Part shown: piece after piece, positions 38,997 through 47,849 of the stretch
Position numbering within the stretch: position 1 is the first letter of the stretch
Layout: each line of letters starts with the position of its first letter
Source: Paenilisteria portnoyi
GTDB taxonomy: Bacteria; Bacillota; Bacilli; Lactobacillales; Listeriaceae
NCBI RefSeq assembly: GCF_014322795.1
Contig: NZ_JAASTT010000003.1
Coordinates: 62,001-126,000 of the forward strand
Direction: 5' to 3'
DNA length: 64,000 nucleotides
Program-made: the position numbers and the translations under genes
The notes under the pieces: model-generated
The model's input: the letters and a program-made list of their open reading frames with translations, nothing else
Databases searched by the model: none
What the model was told of the DNA's origin: nothing

Positions 38997-39824
38997 ATGA
39001 AAATTCGGCGTAGTGAACGTTTGATTGATATGACACAGTTTTTACTGAGCCATCCACGAAAACTGGTACCACTAACTTTATTTGCTGAGCGTTATAGTTC
39101 TGCGAAATCATCTATTAGTGAAGATTTAGTGATCATAAAGAAAACATTTGAAGATAGAGGCATCGGTACGCTTGAGACTGTTCCAGGCGCTGCTGGTGGC
39201 GTGAAATACATTTCGATTGCAGATAATGCTGATGTGCTGGATTTCGTTCAGACGCTCTGTAACCGCATCGCTGAACCTAATCGTTTACTTCCAGGTGGCT
39301 ACTTATATTTATCTGATTTACTTGGTGAGCCTGTGACGTTAAGCCAAATCGGGAAAATTTTAGCGACGAAATTTAATAAGCAAAAAATAGACGCGATTAT
39401 GACGGTGGCGACAAAAGGGATTCCGATTGCGCAGGCCGTGGCGGAACATCTTAATGTCCCGTTTGTCATTGTGCGTCGCGATAGCAAGGTGACGGAAGGA
39501 TCGACAGTCAGTATTAATTACGTGTCGGGATCGAGTAAACGCATCGAGAAAATGGAACTTTCGAAACGCAGTCTACCAGAAGGATCAAACGTCGTCATTG
39601 TGGATGATTTCATGAAAGCGGGCGGAACGATTAACGGGATGAAGAATTTGTTAGAAGAATTCAATGCCAAATTAGTCGGTATCGGTGTTTTGGTGGAATC
39701 TGAATACGCAGAAGAGCGCTTAGTGGATGATTACGTCTCCTTAGTGAAAATTAAGAACGTAGATGTCAAAGAGAAACAAATCGAAGTGGTAGAAGGCAAT
39801 TATTTCAACTACCCAAATCAATAA
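38997..39824 (+). CDS. purR: Purine operon repressor PurR
   Basis: A 275-residue protein with the start at ATG 38997 (MKIRRSERLIDMTQFLLSH) after AAGAGGAG. The N-terminal winged HTH (1-70) is fused to a phosphoribosyltransferase-fold domain with the PRPP loop VVIVDDFMKAGGT. PurR represses purine synthesis genes and is released by PRPP, which is made by Prs encoded downstream at 45877. A longer start at 38955 lacks a Shine-Dalgarno. The next gene of Bacillus, yabJ, is absent. Confidence 0.96.
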   Translation: MKIRRSERLIDMTQFLLSHPRKLVPLTLFAERYSSAKSSISEDLVIIKKTFEDRGIGTLETVPGAAGGVKYISIADNADVLDFVQTLCNRIAEPNRLLPGGYLYLSDLLGEPVTLSQIGKILATKFNKQKIDAIMTVATKGIPIAQAVAEHLNVPFVIVRRDSKVTEGSTVSINYVSGSSKRIEKMELSKRSLPEGSNVVIVDDFMKAGGTINGMKNLLEEFNAKLVGIGVLVESEYAEERLVDDYVSLVKIKNVDVKEKQIEVVEGNYFNYPNQ

Positions 39825-39830
39825 ATAACG

Positions 39831-39880
39831 ACTAGAATCTGGGGCAGCGAGTCATGCTGTTTTAGCGTTCTAGTTTTTTT
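39831..39880 (+). terminator. Terminator after purR
   Basis: ACTAGAA/TTCTAGT with an inner fully paired CTGGGGCAGC/GCTGTTTTAG (with G-U pairs), followed by seven T. Confidence 0.88.
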
Positions 39881-40080
39881 ATATGAATGGAATATGAACA
39901 GATAAATACGACCTCCGTATGACTGGTTTTAATTTTATCTATGCTACAATAGGGACTTGTAGAAGGCGCATGAACATTTTGAGAAGTGAATATTTATGTT
40001 TATGAACTTTTTTTATAGCAGTGCTTACCTACATACTGGGAGCTAACAAACAATTACTTAATTTGGAAGGAGCAACACAC

Positions 40081-40761
40081 ATGAAGAAATGGGTTAAATG
40101 GTTGATTGCCATCGTGATTATCGCGGCAATCGTAGTAGGAGCAGTATTATTTTTAGGATCTAAATCAGGATCGGATACAACAGCGACGAAGGATCTTGTG
40201 ACAACAAAAGTGAAGCAAGGGGACATGAAAATTAACGCGACAGCAACAGGGGCTATTGTTCCGCAAAATCAACAAGCGCCTGATTACAAAGAATTAGAGC
40301 TACAAGTACAAATGGACGAGCTAGATGTACCGAACGTGAAGAAAGATCAAGAAGCTAAGATTTCCGTGACGGCAGTTCCTGACAAAACATACACAGGTAA
40401 AGTGAAGGAAATTGCAGAACAAGGAACCGTGATGAACGGTGTGTCTTCGTTCTTAGTGACGATTTCAATCGATGATAGTACCGATTTAAAATCAGGGATG
40501 ACGGCTGATGCTTCTATTTTGGTGAATGAAAAAGCAAATGCGTTATACGTCCCAATTGAAGCAGTTCAGAAAAATGATGACGACAAATATTACGTACTCG
40601 TTCCTAAAAAAGGGAAAAATGAGACAACAAAAGAAGTAAAACAATATGTAACGACTGGGCTCCACAACGAAGATAATATGGAAATCACGAAAGGTCTAGA
40701 AAAAGGCGATGAAGTCATTTTGCCAACGAAATCCAATTCATCCCAACAACCAGGATTTTAA
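40081..40761 (+). CDS. Short HlyD/MacA-type adaptor subunit of an ABC exporter
   Basis: A 226-residue protein starting at ATG 40081 (MKKWVKWLIAIVII), with one N-terminal transmembrane anchor. The body goes directly from the first beta-strand part (KINATATGAIVPQNQ) to LELQVQMDELDVPNVKKDQ, so the usual coiled-coil hairpin and half of the lipoyl-like domain are missing; typical adaptors such as YknX have about 370 residues. A beta-barrel and membrane-proximal domain follow. It begins the operon adaptor-ATPase-permease, equivalent in layout to Listeria lmo0193-0195. Confidence 0.85.
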   Translation: MKKWVKWLIAIVIIAAIVVGAVLFLGSKSGSDTTATKDLVTTKVKQGDMKINATATGAIVPQNQQAPDYKELELQVQMDELDVPNVKKDQEAKISVTAVPDKTYTGKVKEIAEQGTVMNGVSSFLVTISIDDSTDLKSGMTADASILVNEKANALYVPIEAVQKNDDDKYYVLVPKKGKNETTKEVKQYVTTGLHNEDNMEITKGLEKGDEVILPTKSNSSQQPGF

Positions 40762-40789
40762 AAGCTAGACCAAACAAGGAGGTGATCGC

Positions 40790-41479
40790 GTGACTAGTCC
40801 ACTTATTGATATGAGAAATTTAACGAAAACATATACACTCGGCGGCGAGACATTTAAGGCATTGGACCATGTAACGCTTGCTGTTGAACAGGGTGAATTT
40901 TTAGCGATTGTCGGACCTTCTGGCTCGGGTAAGTCAACCTTGATGAACATGATTGGTTGCTTAGATGTGCCAGATTCCGGTGAATATCATTTGGACGGTG
41001 TCGATGTGGCAACGTTAAACGATAACAAACTGTCTGCTATTCGTAACAAGAAAATCGGATTTATTTTTCAACAGTTTAATTTATTGACGAAATTATCGGC
41101 ACTTGAGAACGTCGAATTACCACTGATTTATGGTGGTATGGGTGCTGTGAAACGAGAAGAAATTGCGCTGGATTGCCTTCGTAAAGTTGGACTAACAGAC
41201 AAGAAGCGGAATTTACCAACGCAATTGTCTGGTGGACAACAACAACGTGTCGCGATTGCACGTGCGCTTGCGGCTAACCCGCAAATTTTGCTAGCCGATG
41301 AACCAACAGGGGCGCTTGATTCCAAAACCGGTAAAGAAGTTATGGGGATTTTGCAAGAACTGAATCAGGCTGGCAATACAATCGTAATGATTACACATGA
41401 TCTGGATATCGCGAATTACGGAACGAGAACGATTCGAATTCAAGATGGTCAACTTTTCAATGAGGGGGTAGCAAAATGA
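40790..41479 (+). CDS. ABC transporter ATP-binding protein, MacB/LolD type
   Basis: A 229-residue ATPase with GTG start at 40790 after an excellent AAGGAGGTGATC. Walker [11 protein letters not shown]-loop FIFQQFNL, signature [15 protein letters not shown], Walker [13 protein letters not shown] and the H-loop MITHD are all intact. It pairs with the permease at 41476 (4-nt overlap). Class probably exports antimicrobial peptides or lipid-linked molecules. Confidence 0.95.
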   Translation: MTSPLIDMRNLTKTYTLGGETFKALDHVTLAVEQGEFLAIVGPSGSGKSTLMNMIGCLDVPDSGEYHLDGVDVATLNDNKLSAIRNKKIGFIFQQFNLLTKLSALENVELPLIYGGMGAVKREEIALDCLRKVGLTDKKRNLPTQLSGGQQQRVAIARALAANPQILLADEPTGALDSKTGKEVMGILQELNQAGNTIVMITHDLDIANYGTRTIRIQDGQLFNEGVAK

Positions 41480-42669
41480 TCCGCCAAAGTATGAAAATGG
41501 CCTGGAAGCAATTAAAAACAAGCAAGATGCGTTCATTTCTGACAATGCTAGGAATTATTATCGGGGTATCTTCGGTTATTTTGCTAGTATCGCTTGGTAA
41601 AGGTGTGACGGATCAAGTCAACAGCCAAATGGGAGACCTAGGCTCGAACTTGGTGACAGTAATGAATACATCGACTAATCCTAACGATAAATTTACGTAC
41701 GATGATGTCCTGAAGTATAAAAATATTGATGGTGTCAAAAGCGTTTCTCCTGAACTCTCGGGACAAGTCAAGGCAACATTTGACTATAAATCAAAAGACT
41801 TGAAACTTATCGGCACAAATGAGCAGTATAAAGATGCTCGTGGATTGAAGCTAGATACCGGTCGCTTTTTACTGCCGATTGATGTCGAGTATGGACAAAA
41901 AATTGCTGTCATTGGACCAAATGTAGCTAGTGATTTATTCGGCTTCTCAGATCCGGTAGGAGAATATATCCGCGTAAATGGGATGCCTTATAAAGTTGTC
42001 GGCGTTCTAAAAGAAAAAGGTGCGTCGATGATGGGGTCGAGTGACGATCAAGTATTTGTGCCCTTGACCGCAGCACAACGCATGCTAAAAGATACGAATG
42101 TCCGGACGTTTTATGTAGAAACGGATACGGCAGATGATGTAGATCGTGTTGTTAATACGTTAGAATCACGTCTATCTATCCATTTTGACTATAATGCAGC
42201 TGACTCTGCAAGCGGTGAATCGGCGCCGTATCAAGTTATTAATCAGCAAGAAATCTTAAATGCGTTTGATACGATAAGTTCGACGCTTACAACGGCGCTT
42301 GGAGCAATTGCTGGTATATCTCTTGTTGTCGGTGGAATCGGGATTATGAATATCATGCTCGTTTCTGTATCAGAACGGACAAGAGAAATTGGTATCCGCA
42401 AAGCTTTAGGTGCCAAAAAACGTGATATCTTGACTCAATTCTTAATTGAATCTATCGTTATCAGTGTTGTCGGTGGTTTAATCGGAATTGCGATAGGTGT
42501 ATCCGGAGCCCTTGCATTTGGTTCCATTGCAGGTATACCATCAGGGATTACCGCATCAACGATCATTGGTGCATTCCTATTCTCGATGTTTATCGGTGTC
42601 ATTTTTGGTATTACACCAGCAAATAAAGCATCGAAATTGCGTCCAATTGATGCGTTGCGATCAGAATAA
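41476..42669 (+). CDS. ABC transporter permease, MacB/FtsX type
   Basis: A 397-residue protein with four transmembrane segments: one near the N-terminus (SFLTMLGIIIGVSSVILLVSLG), a large periplasm-type MacB_PCD domain (about 45-265) and three helices at the end, with the EIGIRKALGAKKRDI motif before the third. It overlaps the ATPase gene by 4 nt. Together with the adaptor it forms a tripartite-like Gram-positive exporter. Confidence 0.94.
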   Translation: MIRQSMKMAWKQLKTSKMRSFLTMLGIIIGVSSVILLVSLGKGVTDQVNSQMGDLGSNLVTVMNTSTNPNDKFTYDDVLKYKNIDGVKSVSPELSGQVKATFDYKSKDLKLIGTNEQYKDARGLKLDTGRFLLPIDVEYGQKIAVIGPNVASDLFGFSDPVGEYIRVNGMPYKVVGVLKEKGASMMGSSDDQVFVPLTAAQRMLKDTNVRTFYVETDTADDVDRVVNTLESRLSIHFDYNAADSASGESAPYQVINQQEILNAFDTISSTLTTALGAIAGISLVVGGIGIMNIMLVSVSERTREIGIRKALGAKKRDILTQFLIESIVISVVGGLIGIAIGVSGALAFGSIAGIPSGITASTIIGAFLFSMFIGVIFGITPANKASKLRPIDALRSE

Positions 42670-42676
42670 TGTATAT

Positions 42677-42714
42677 AAAAAAGAGGATTTATGTGAAATA
42701 ATCCTCTTTTTTTA
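42677..42714 (+). terminator. Terminator after the exporter operon
   Basis: AAAAAAGAGGATT and AATCCTCTTTTTTT pair across a 10-nt loop. Confidence 0.9.
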
Positions 42715-43448
42715 TTATGTAGCTACATAACAATGCGTCTAAAATTCCTTTTTTGGCTTAAATGTTTGAATTTATGTCATAAATAGCGTTGTCACATATT
42801 TTTAATCTGTTTGTCATAATTGTGATGGGAATGCTTGTGGAAAATGTGTTTCGTCCTAAAATGTAAGTTTATAAAAGTATGATAAACCCTTTTACTTCAA
42901 TGCTTGTAGATGAAAAATAAAGGATGTTACTAGCTGTCATAATTCAGGCGTGTTTGTAAAAATAAATAAAAATTGATGTGCAAAAAGGAGTATGAAAAAC
43001 GATCAATACGCCGTTTTTTGTATACTAAAAAATAGGTTGTTTTTGGCTTTTTCTCTTGGGATATTATAGAATGAAAGAAATATTGGGTATTAAACACTGC
43101 ATATAAACGTTATACTGGCAGTCATTTGTGATTTTTTTTATAAATTATTATTTTATAGTATACAATTATCCGTTTATAAAAAACAATGCATTTTTGTCAA
43201 TAAAAAATGCACTATAAACAGCATTTTTATGTACGAAGTCACAAAGTTGTCAAATTTAGCTTTTTTTATTATGATGTTGTTAGAGAAAAATTCTGGGCTT
43301 TCCTTTTTGGGAACAAGGAGTGGTCGATGGATTACTTTTTGTATGGGAGAAATGTCGAGGGAACAATTCTCTAGTGTTATCTTTATGATGTTGCGTGTGT
43401 GTTGGATCAACAAGTAGCATGTCAACAAGAGCTAAGGTGGTGAAGAAA
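42715..43448. promoter_or_regulatory. Long AT-rich regulatory region before spoVG
   Basis: A 734-nt gene-free stretch. It holds three copies of TGTCATAA (about 42775, 42812, 42935), a hairpin-like AAAAACG...CGTTTTTTG (about 42996-43018), a weak promoter with TATACT near 43107-43117, and two mutually exclusive hairpins at 43187-43211 and 43203-43228. A 62-codon frame at 43229-43417 has no Shine-Dalgarno. The length and structure suggest control at the level of the leader RNA. Confidence 0.5.
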
Positions 43449-43760
43449 ATGGAAATTACAGATGTGAGATTACGTCGAGTTGAGACTGATGGAAGAATGA
43501 AAGCTATTTCTTCAATTACTATTGACGGTGAATTCGTAGTACATGATATTCGCGTGATTGATGGTAATGATGGATTATTTGTAGCAATGCCAAGTAAACG
43601 TACTCCGGATGGAGAGTTTCGTGACATCGCTCACCCAATTAATTCTGATACTCGTGCTAAAATTCAGGACGCTGTTTTAGTTGCTTATGCGGAAGCTGAT
43701 GAAGTTGTCAGTGAAGTAGAGGAAGCGACACCAGAAGCGGAAGAAGGAAATGAAGACTAA
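43449..43760 (+). CDS. spoVG1: SpoVG family RNA-binding regulator, copy 1
   Basis: A 103-residue protein from ATG 43449 ([16 protein letters not shown]) after AAGGTGGTGA. The core to residue about 80 is a normal SpoVG domain ([22 protein letters not shown]); the acidic tail is variable. In Listeria monocytogenes SpoVG binds RNA and affects lysozyme resistance and virulence. A second copy lies 140 nt downstream; the first 80 residues are very similar between the copies. Confidence 0.95.
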   Translation: MEITDVRLRRVETDGRMKAISSITIDGEFVVHDIRVIDGNDGLFVAMPSKRTPDGEFRDIAHPINSDTRAKIQDAVLVAYAEADEVVSEVEEATPEAEEGNED

Positions 43761-43900
43761 ACACTACTTTTTATAGGACCTGGGTAAATACTTGTTGTGA
43801 ATAGCGAATCTAAAGGGAAACTAATGTTTGTCCCAAGTAACAAGATAAAATAACCCGAAGAAACTATGAGAAGACAAAATGGGATAAGGAGTGACTAATA

Positions 43901-44215
43901 ATGCAAGTAACTGATGTGAGATTACGTCGTGTAGAAACTGATGGAAGAATGAGAGCTATTGCTTCCATAACTTTAGATGAGGAATTTGTTGTTCATGATA
44001 TCCGTGTTATTGACGGCAACAACGGTTTATTCGTAGCAATGCCAAGTAAACGTGGCGTTGATGGTGAGTTCCGTGACATCGCCCACCCAATCAATTCTGA
44101 TACTCGTGGAAAAATCCAAGAGGTTGTACTTGCTGAATATGTTCGCGTAGGCGAAGAAGAGTCAAGTGCTGTATCAGAGGACGTAGCAGTTGAAGAAGAA
44201 GTAACTGCGGAATAA
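43901..44215 (+). CDS. spoVG2: SpoVG family RNA-binding regulator, copy 2
   Basis: A 104-residue paralogue starting [20 protein letters not shown] after AAGGAG. The SpoVG core differs from copy 1 by few residues in the first 80, and the tail is again acidic. Two tandem copies at this place are typical of Listeria (lmo0196, lmo0197). Cotranscription with copy 1 is likely; a strong terminator follows. Confidence 0.95.
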   Translation: MQVTDVRLRRVETDGRMRAIASITLDEEFVVHDIRVIDGNNGLFVAMPSKRGVDGEFRDIAHPINSDTRGKIQEVVLAEYVRVGEEESSAVSEDVAVEEEVTAE

Positions 44216-44232
44216 TTAATAATATAGATCCA

Positions 44233-44264
44233 AACAACCAGCCCAGCGCTGGTTGTTTTTTTTG
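44233..44264 (+). terminator. Terminator after spoVG2
   Basis: Stem AACAACCAGC/GCTGGTTGTT, 5-nt loop, eight T. Confidence 0.93.
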
Positions 44265-44284
44265 AGGTCTGCTCTCTAACCCCA

Positions 44285-44310
44285 ACAATGCGAGCGCTTG
44301 CTGCCAATTT
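44285..44310. repeat. Palindromic repeat family A, right-end remnant
   Basis: ATGCGAGCGCTTGCTGCCAATTT resembles the right end of copies 1 and 3 (ATGCGAACGCTTGCCGCCGATTT) with 3 differences. The left arm is absent. Confidence 0.45.
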
Positions 44311-44347
44311 GTTCCGAGTGCGTGTAAGATTAGGTTCTATTTACACC

Positions 44348-44376
44348 TTGAAAAAAAGCGGCTTTTACGGTATTAT
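44348..44376 (+). promoter_or_regulatory. glmU promoter
   Basis: TTGAAA (44348-44353), 17 nt, TATTAT (44371-44376), 38 nt before the glmU start. Confidence 0.6.
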
Positions 44377-44414
44377 CATTATGAAGAATAGTGGATAATT
44401 GGAGGGTCTTGTCA

Positions 44415-45788
44415 ATGATGAAAAGATATGCGGTTGTTTTAGCGGCTGGGCAAGGTACAAGAATGAAGTCGAAGCTTTATAAGGTTTTGCATCCTGTATG
44501 TGGAAAACCAATGGTAGAACATGTTGTAGACCAAATCAGTCAGCTTGAACCGGATGAAGTCGTGACGATTGTTGGACACGGTGCGGAACAAGTGCAGACC
44601 CATTTGGAAGATAGAAGTGTGTTTGCTTTGCAGGAGGAACAGTTGGGGACGGCTCACGCGGTTTTGCAAGCGAAGAGTGTACTTGGTGACAAAGAAGGTG
44701 TAACGCTTGTTGTGTGTGGTGATACGCCGCTTATTCAAGGTCATACGATGGAAGACTTAATGAAGTATCATCAAGAAAAACGTGCCAAGGCAACGATTTT
44801 AACGACTGTTTTAGATGATCCAACGGGATATGGACGGATTATTCGGGACGATTTAGGCATTGTAGAGAAAATTGTTGAGCACAAAGATGCGTCTGAAAAA
44901 GAGCAACGCGTGAATGAAATCAACACAGGAACATATTGCTTTGACAATCAAGCTTTGTTTGAAGCACTAGAAAAAGTATCCAACGAAAATGCGCAAGGTG
45001 AATATTATTTACCAGACGTTATCAAAATTTTAAAAGATGAAGATGAGGTTGTCGCGGCTTACCGAATGGAGAATGCGAAGGAATCGCTTGGTGTTAATGA
45101 TCGGGTAGCTTTGGCAGAGGCGCAAGAAATTATGCGTCACCGAATCAATGAGAACCACATGCGCAATGGCGTAACGTTGATTGATCCAGCAAATACTTAT
45201 ATTGACGTCGATGTTGAAATCGGTCAAGATACCGTTGTTGGACCGAGCGTGGCGATTCATGGGAAAACGGTTATCGGTGCTGATTGCGAGATTACAGGCG
45301 CGAGTGTGCTTGATAATGCGATTCTGGGTGAACGTGTGCAAGTGAGACATTCTTCTATTTACGATAGCAAAGTCGGCGATGACGTTCAAGTTGGACCTTA
45401 TTCGCACCTACGTCCTGAATCTGAAATCAGTGAAGGCGTGAAAATTGGTAACTTTGTGGAAACGAAGAAAGCAACGATTGGCAAAAACTCGAAAATCCCG
45501 CATTTTATCTATATGGGTGATGCGGAAATCGGTGAAAATGTCAATATCGGTTGCGGTTCTATCGCAGTGAATTACGATGGCAAAAATAAGGCAAAAACAA
45601 TTATCGGCGATGACGTCTTTATTGGTTGCAACTCCAACTTGGTAGCACCAGTGAAAATTGGTAATCGTGCCTTTGTAGCAGCAGGAACAACGGTTACAAA
45701 AAATGTGCCAGAAGATGCCCTTGCTATTTCTCGTGTGAAGCAAGAAAATAAAGAAGGATACGCAAGGAAACTGAATTTCGGTAAGTAA
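44415..45788 (+). CDS. glmU: Bifunctional UDP-GlcNAc pyrophosphorylase / glucosamine-1-phosphate acetyltransferase
   Basis: A 457-residue protein starting [22 protein letters not shown] lies 9 nt before ATG 44415, and the next codon is also ATG. The N-terminal uridylyltransferase domain has [22 protein letters not shown] and NTGTY; the C-terminal left-handed beta-helix carries hexapeptide repeats with the acetyltransferase residues ([24 protein letters not shown]). It makes UDP-GlcNAc for peptidoglycan and teichoic acids. It precedes prs as in Bacillus. Confidence 0.97.
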   Translation: MMKRYAVVLAAGQGTRMKSKLYKVLHPVCGKPMVEHVVDQISQLEPDEVVTIVGHGAEQVQTHLEDRSVFALQEEQLGTAHAVLQAKSVLGDKEGVTLVVCGDTPLIQGHTMEDLMKYHQEKRAKATILTTVLDDPTGYGRIIRDDLGIVEKIVEHKDASEKEQRVNEINTGTYCFDNQALFEALEKVSNENAQGEYYLPDVIKILKDEDEVVAAYRMENAKESLGVNDRVALAEAQEIMRHRINENHMRNGVTLIDPANTYIDVDVEIGQDTVVGPSVAIHGKTVIGADCEITGASVLDNAILGERVQVRHSSIYDSKVGDDVQVGPYSHLRPESEISEGVKIGNFVETKKATIGKNSKIPHFIYMGDAEIGENVNIGCGSIAVNYDGKNKAKTIIGDDVFIGCNSNLVAPVKIGNRAFVAAGTTVTKNVPEDALAISRVKQENKEGYARKLNFGK

Positions 45789-45876
45789 TCATTTGCGAGT
45801 GGGGTTGTACTTCGGTGCTGCCATTGCGCAATCCCACCCATTTAAAAATTATATAAAATCTATGTGGAGGCTGATT

Positions 45877-46833
45877 ATGTCTAACGATTATTTTGATCCA
45901 AAGTTAAAAATTTTCTCTTTAAATTCCAACCCAGCACTAGCGGCGGAAATCGCGGAAGTAGCAGGAATTAATTTAGGGAAGTCCAGCGTGACCCATTTTA
46001 GTGATGGTGAAATTCAGATTAATATTGAAGAAAGTATCCGTGGTTGTCACGTGTATGTTGTGCAATCCACTGGTTTTCCAGTTAACCAAAATCTGATGGA
46101 ACTTTTGATCATGATTGATGCACTTAAGAGAGCTTCAGCAAAAACAATTAACATTGTGATGCCGTATTATGGTTATGCTCGCCAAGACCGTAAAGCGCGT
46201 AGTCGTGAGCCAATCACGGCAAAACTCGTGGCTAACCTAATTGAAAAAGCAGGCGCTACACGCATGATTACACTAGATCTTCATGCACCGCAAATTCAAG
46301 GTTTCTTTGATATTCCAATCGATCACTTGAATGCGGTTCGTCTGCTATCAAACTATTTCAGCTCGCATCATATCGATGAAGATTTAGTTGTTGTTTCACC
46401 AGATCACGGCGGTGTAACAAGAGCCCGTAAGATGGCTGATCGTTTGAAAGCGCCGATTGCGATTATTGACAAACGTCGTCCGCGTCCCAATGTGGCGGAA
46501 GTAATGAATATCGTTGGGAATGTAGATGGTAAAGTGGCTATTTTGATTGATGATATCATTGATACAGCAGGTACAATTACGCTTGCAGCTAATGCTCTGA
46601 TCGAAAGTGGCGCAACGAAAGTATATGCTTGTTGCTCACATCCAGTCCTATCAGGTCCGGCGATTGAACGCATTAATAATTCCGCGATTGAGAAATTAAT
46701 CGTGACTAATTCGCTCGTTTTACCAGAAGATAAATGGATTGACAAAATCGAACAATTATCTGTAGGACCGTTACTTGGCGAAGCAATTGTCCGCGTACAC
46801 AAAAACGAGTCAGTAAGCCCATTATTTGATTAA
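45877..46833 (+). CDS. prs: Ribose-phosphate pyrophosphokinase
   Basis: A 318-residue PRPP synthetase starting at ATG 45877 ([21 protein letters not shown]) after GTGGAGG. Motifs: [19 protein letters not shown], and the PRPP loop [14 protein letters not shown]. It supplies PRPP for purine, pyrimidine and histidine synthesis. A longer in-frame start at 45793 would read through a hairpin (GTGGGGTTG/CAATCCCAC) and is rejected. Directly after it in this genome comes walR, not the Listeria virulence island or ctc. Confidence 0.97.
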   Translation: MSNDYFDPKLKIFSLNSNPALAAEIAEVAGINLGKSSVTHFSDGEIQINIEESIRGCHVYVVQSTGFPVNQNLMELLIMIDALKRASAKTINIVMPYYGYARQDRKARSREPITAKLVANLIEKAGATRMITLDLHAPQIQGFFDIPIDHLNAVRLLSNYFSSHHIDEDLVVVSPDHGGVTRARKMADRLKAPIAIIDKRRPRPNVAEVMNIVGNVDGKVAILIDDIIDTAGTITLAANALIESGATKVYACCSHPVLSGPAIERINNSAIEKLIVTNSLVLPEDKWIDKIEQLSVGPLLGEAIVRVHKNESVSPLFD

Positions 46834-46849
46834 TACAGAAAATACATAG

Positions 46850-46882
46850 CGCAGGCCTCCTTCCTAGGATGTCTGCGTTTTT
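46850..46882 (+). terminator. Terminator after prs
   Basis: CGCAGGC and GTCTGCG arms with an inner CC/GG pairing, then five T interrupted by one G. Confidence 0.75.
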
Positions 46883-47002
46883 GTTTAGGAAAGTACAACT
46901 CTCCCTCCCAACTTTTCCTATCCTGAAGATATTATGTTATAATGATGATTGTGATAGTCTATCATTTGATAAAGTGAAAATAAGTCAGACGGGGATTGTT
47001 AC

Positions 47003-47128
47003 ATGGGAAATAAAGCATTCATTTATCTCATAAAGAAAGACATTTTTCAGTTGCAACATAAGGGTTATTTCTCAAAAAATATAAGGTATCGCCGATGGAG
47101 CGATTTTAGAAATGGGAGGACTGGTTAA
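47003..47128 (+). CDS. Possible 41-residue basic peptide before walR
   Basis: ATG at 47003 with GGGG 8 nt upstream starts [16 protein letters not shown] and stops at 47126-47128, 2 nt before walR. It is rich in Lys and Arg toward its C-terminus ([14 protein letters not shown]). I do not recognise it. The stop-start distance would allow translational coupling to walR, whose Shine-Dalgarno (GGGAGG) lies inside this frame. Confidence 0.3.
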   Translation: MGNKAFIYLIKKDIFQLQHKGYFSKNIRYRRWSDFRNGRTG

Positions 47129-47130
47129 AG

Positions 47131-47844
47131 ATGGCCGAAAAGAAAATTCTAGTTGTAGATGATGAAAAACCGATAGCTGATATTGTGAAATTTAATTTAA
47201 ATAAAGAAGGTTTTGACGTATATTGCGCGTATGATGGTGATGAAGCGATTGATTTAGTGGAGGAAATTCAACCTGATTTGATTCTACTTGATATTATGTT
47301 GCCTGGGCGCGACGGTATTGAGGTATGTCGTGAGGTTCGTAAAAAATATGATATGCCAATTATTATGGTGACTGCTAAAGACTCAGAGATTGATAAGGTG
47401 CTAGGCCTTGAGCTAGGTGCGGATGATTACGTGACGAAACCGTTTAGTAATCGTGAGTTAATTGCGCGTGTGAAAGCGAATTTGCGTCGACATAGTACCG
47501 CTGGAAATGCTGCGGTAGAAGAGGAAGAGAACAGTGAACTGGAAATTGGTTCGCTTATTATCCATCCGGATGCGTACGTTGCTTCAAAACGCGGCGAGAC
47601 GATTGAGCTGACTCACCGAGAATTCGAGTTGCTGCATTATTTGGCGAAACACATGGGACAAGTTATGACGCGTGAACATTTATTGCAAACGGTTTGGGGT
47701 TATGACTATTTTGGCGATGTACGGACGGTTGACGTGACGGTACGCCGCTTACGCGAGAAAATTGAAGATAATCCAAGTCATCCAGCATGGCTTGTAACAC
47801 GACGGGGAGTAGGCTACTATTTACGTAACCCTGAACAGGAGTAA
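47131..47844 (+). CDS. walR: Response regulator WalR (YycF)
   Basis: A 237-residue OmpR-type regulator. The receiver domain has the acidic pocket DDE at 10-12 and phospho-acceptor Asp54 (LLDIMLPG); the C-terminal winged helix (about 135-235) ends in [15 protein letters not shown]. WalR controls wall-lytic enzymes and is essential in most Firmicutes. It is the first gene of the operon walR-walK-walH-walI-walJ, followed by htrA. Confidence 0.97.
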   Translation: MAEKKILVVDDEKPIADIVKFNLNKEGFDVYCAYDGDEAIDLVEEIQPDLILLDIMLPGRDGIEVCREVRKKYDMPIIMVTAKDSEIDKVLGLELGADDYVTKPFSNRELIARVKANLRRHSTAGNAAVEEEENSELEIGSLIIHPDAYVASKRGETIELTHREFELLHYLAKHMGQVMTREHLLQTVWGYDYFGDVRTVDVTVRRLREKIEDNPSHPAWLVTRRGVGYYLRNPEQE

Positions 47845-47849
47845 ACATT

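Noticed and set aside
43229-43417. 62-residue open frame upstream of spoVG
   Set aside because: No Shine-Dalgarno and no recognisable similarity; it falls in a structured AT-rich leader.
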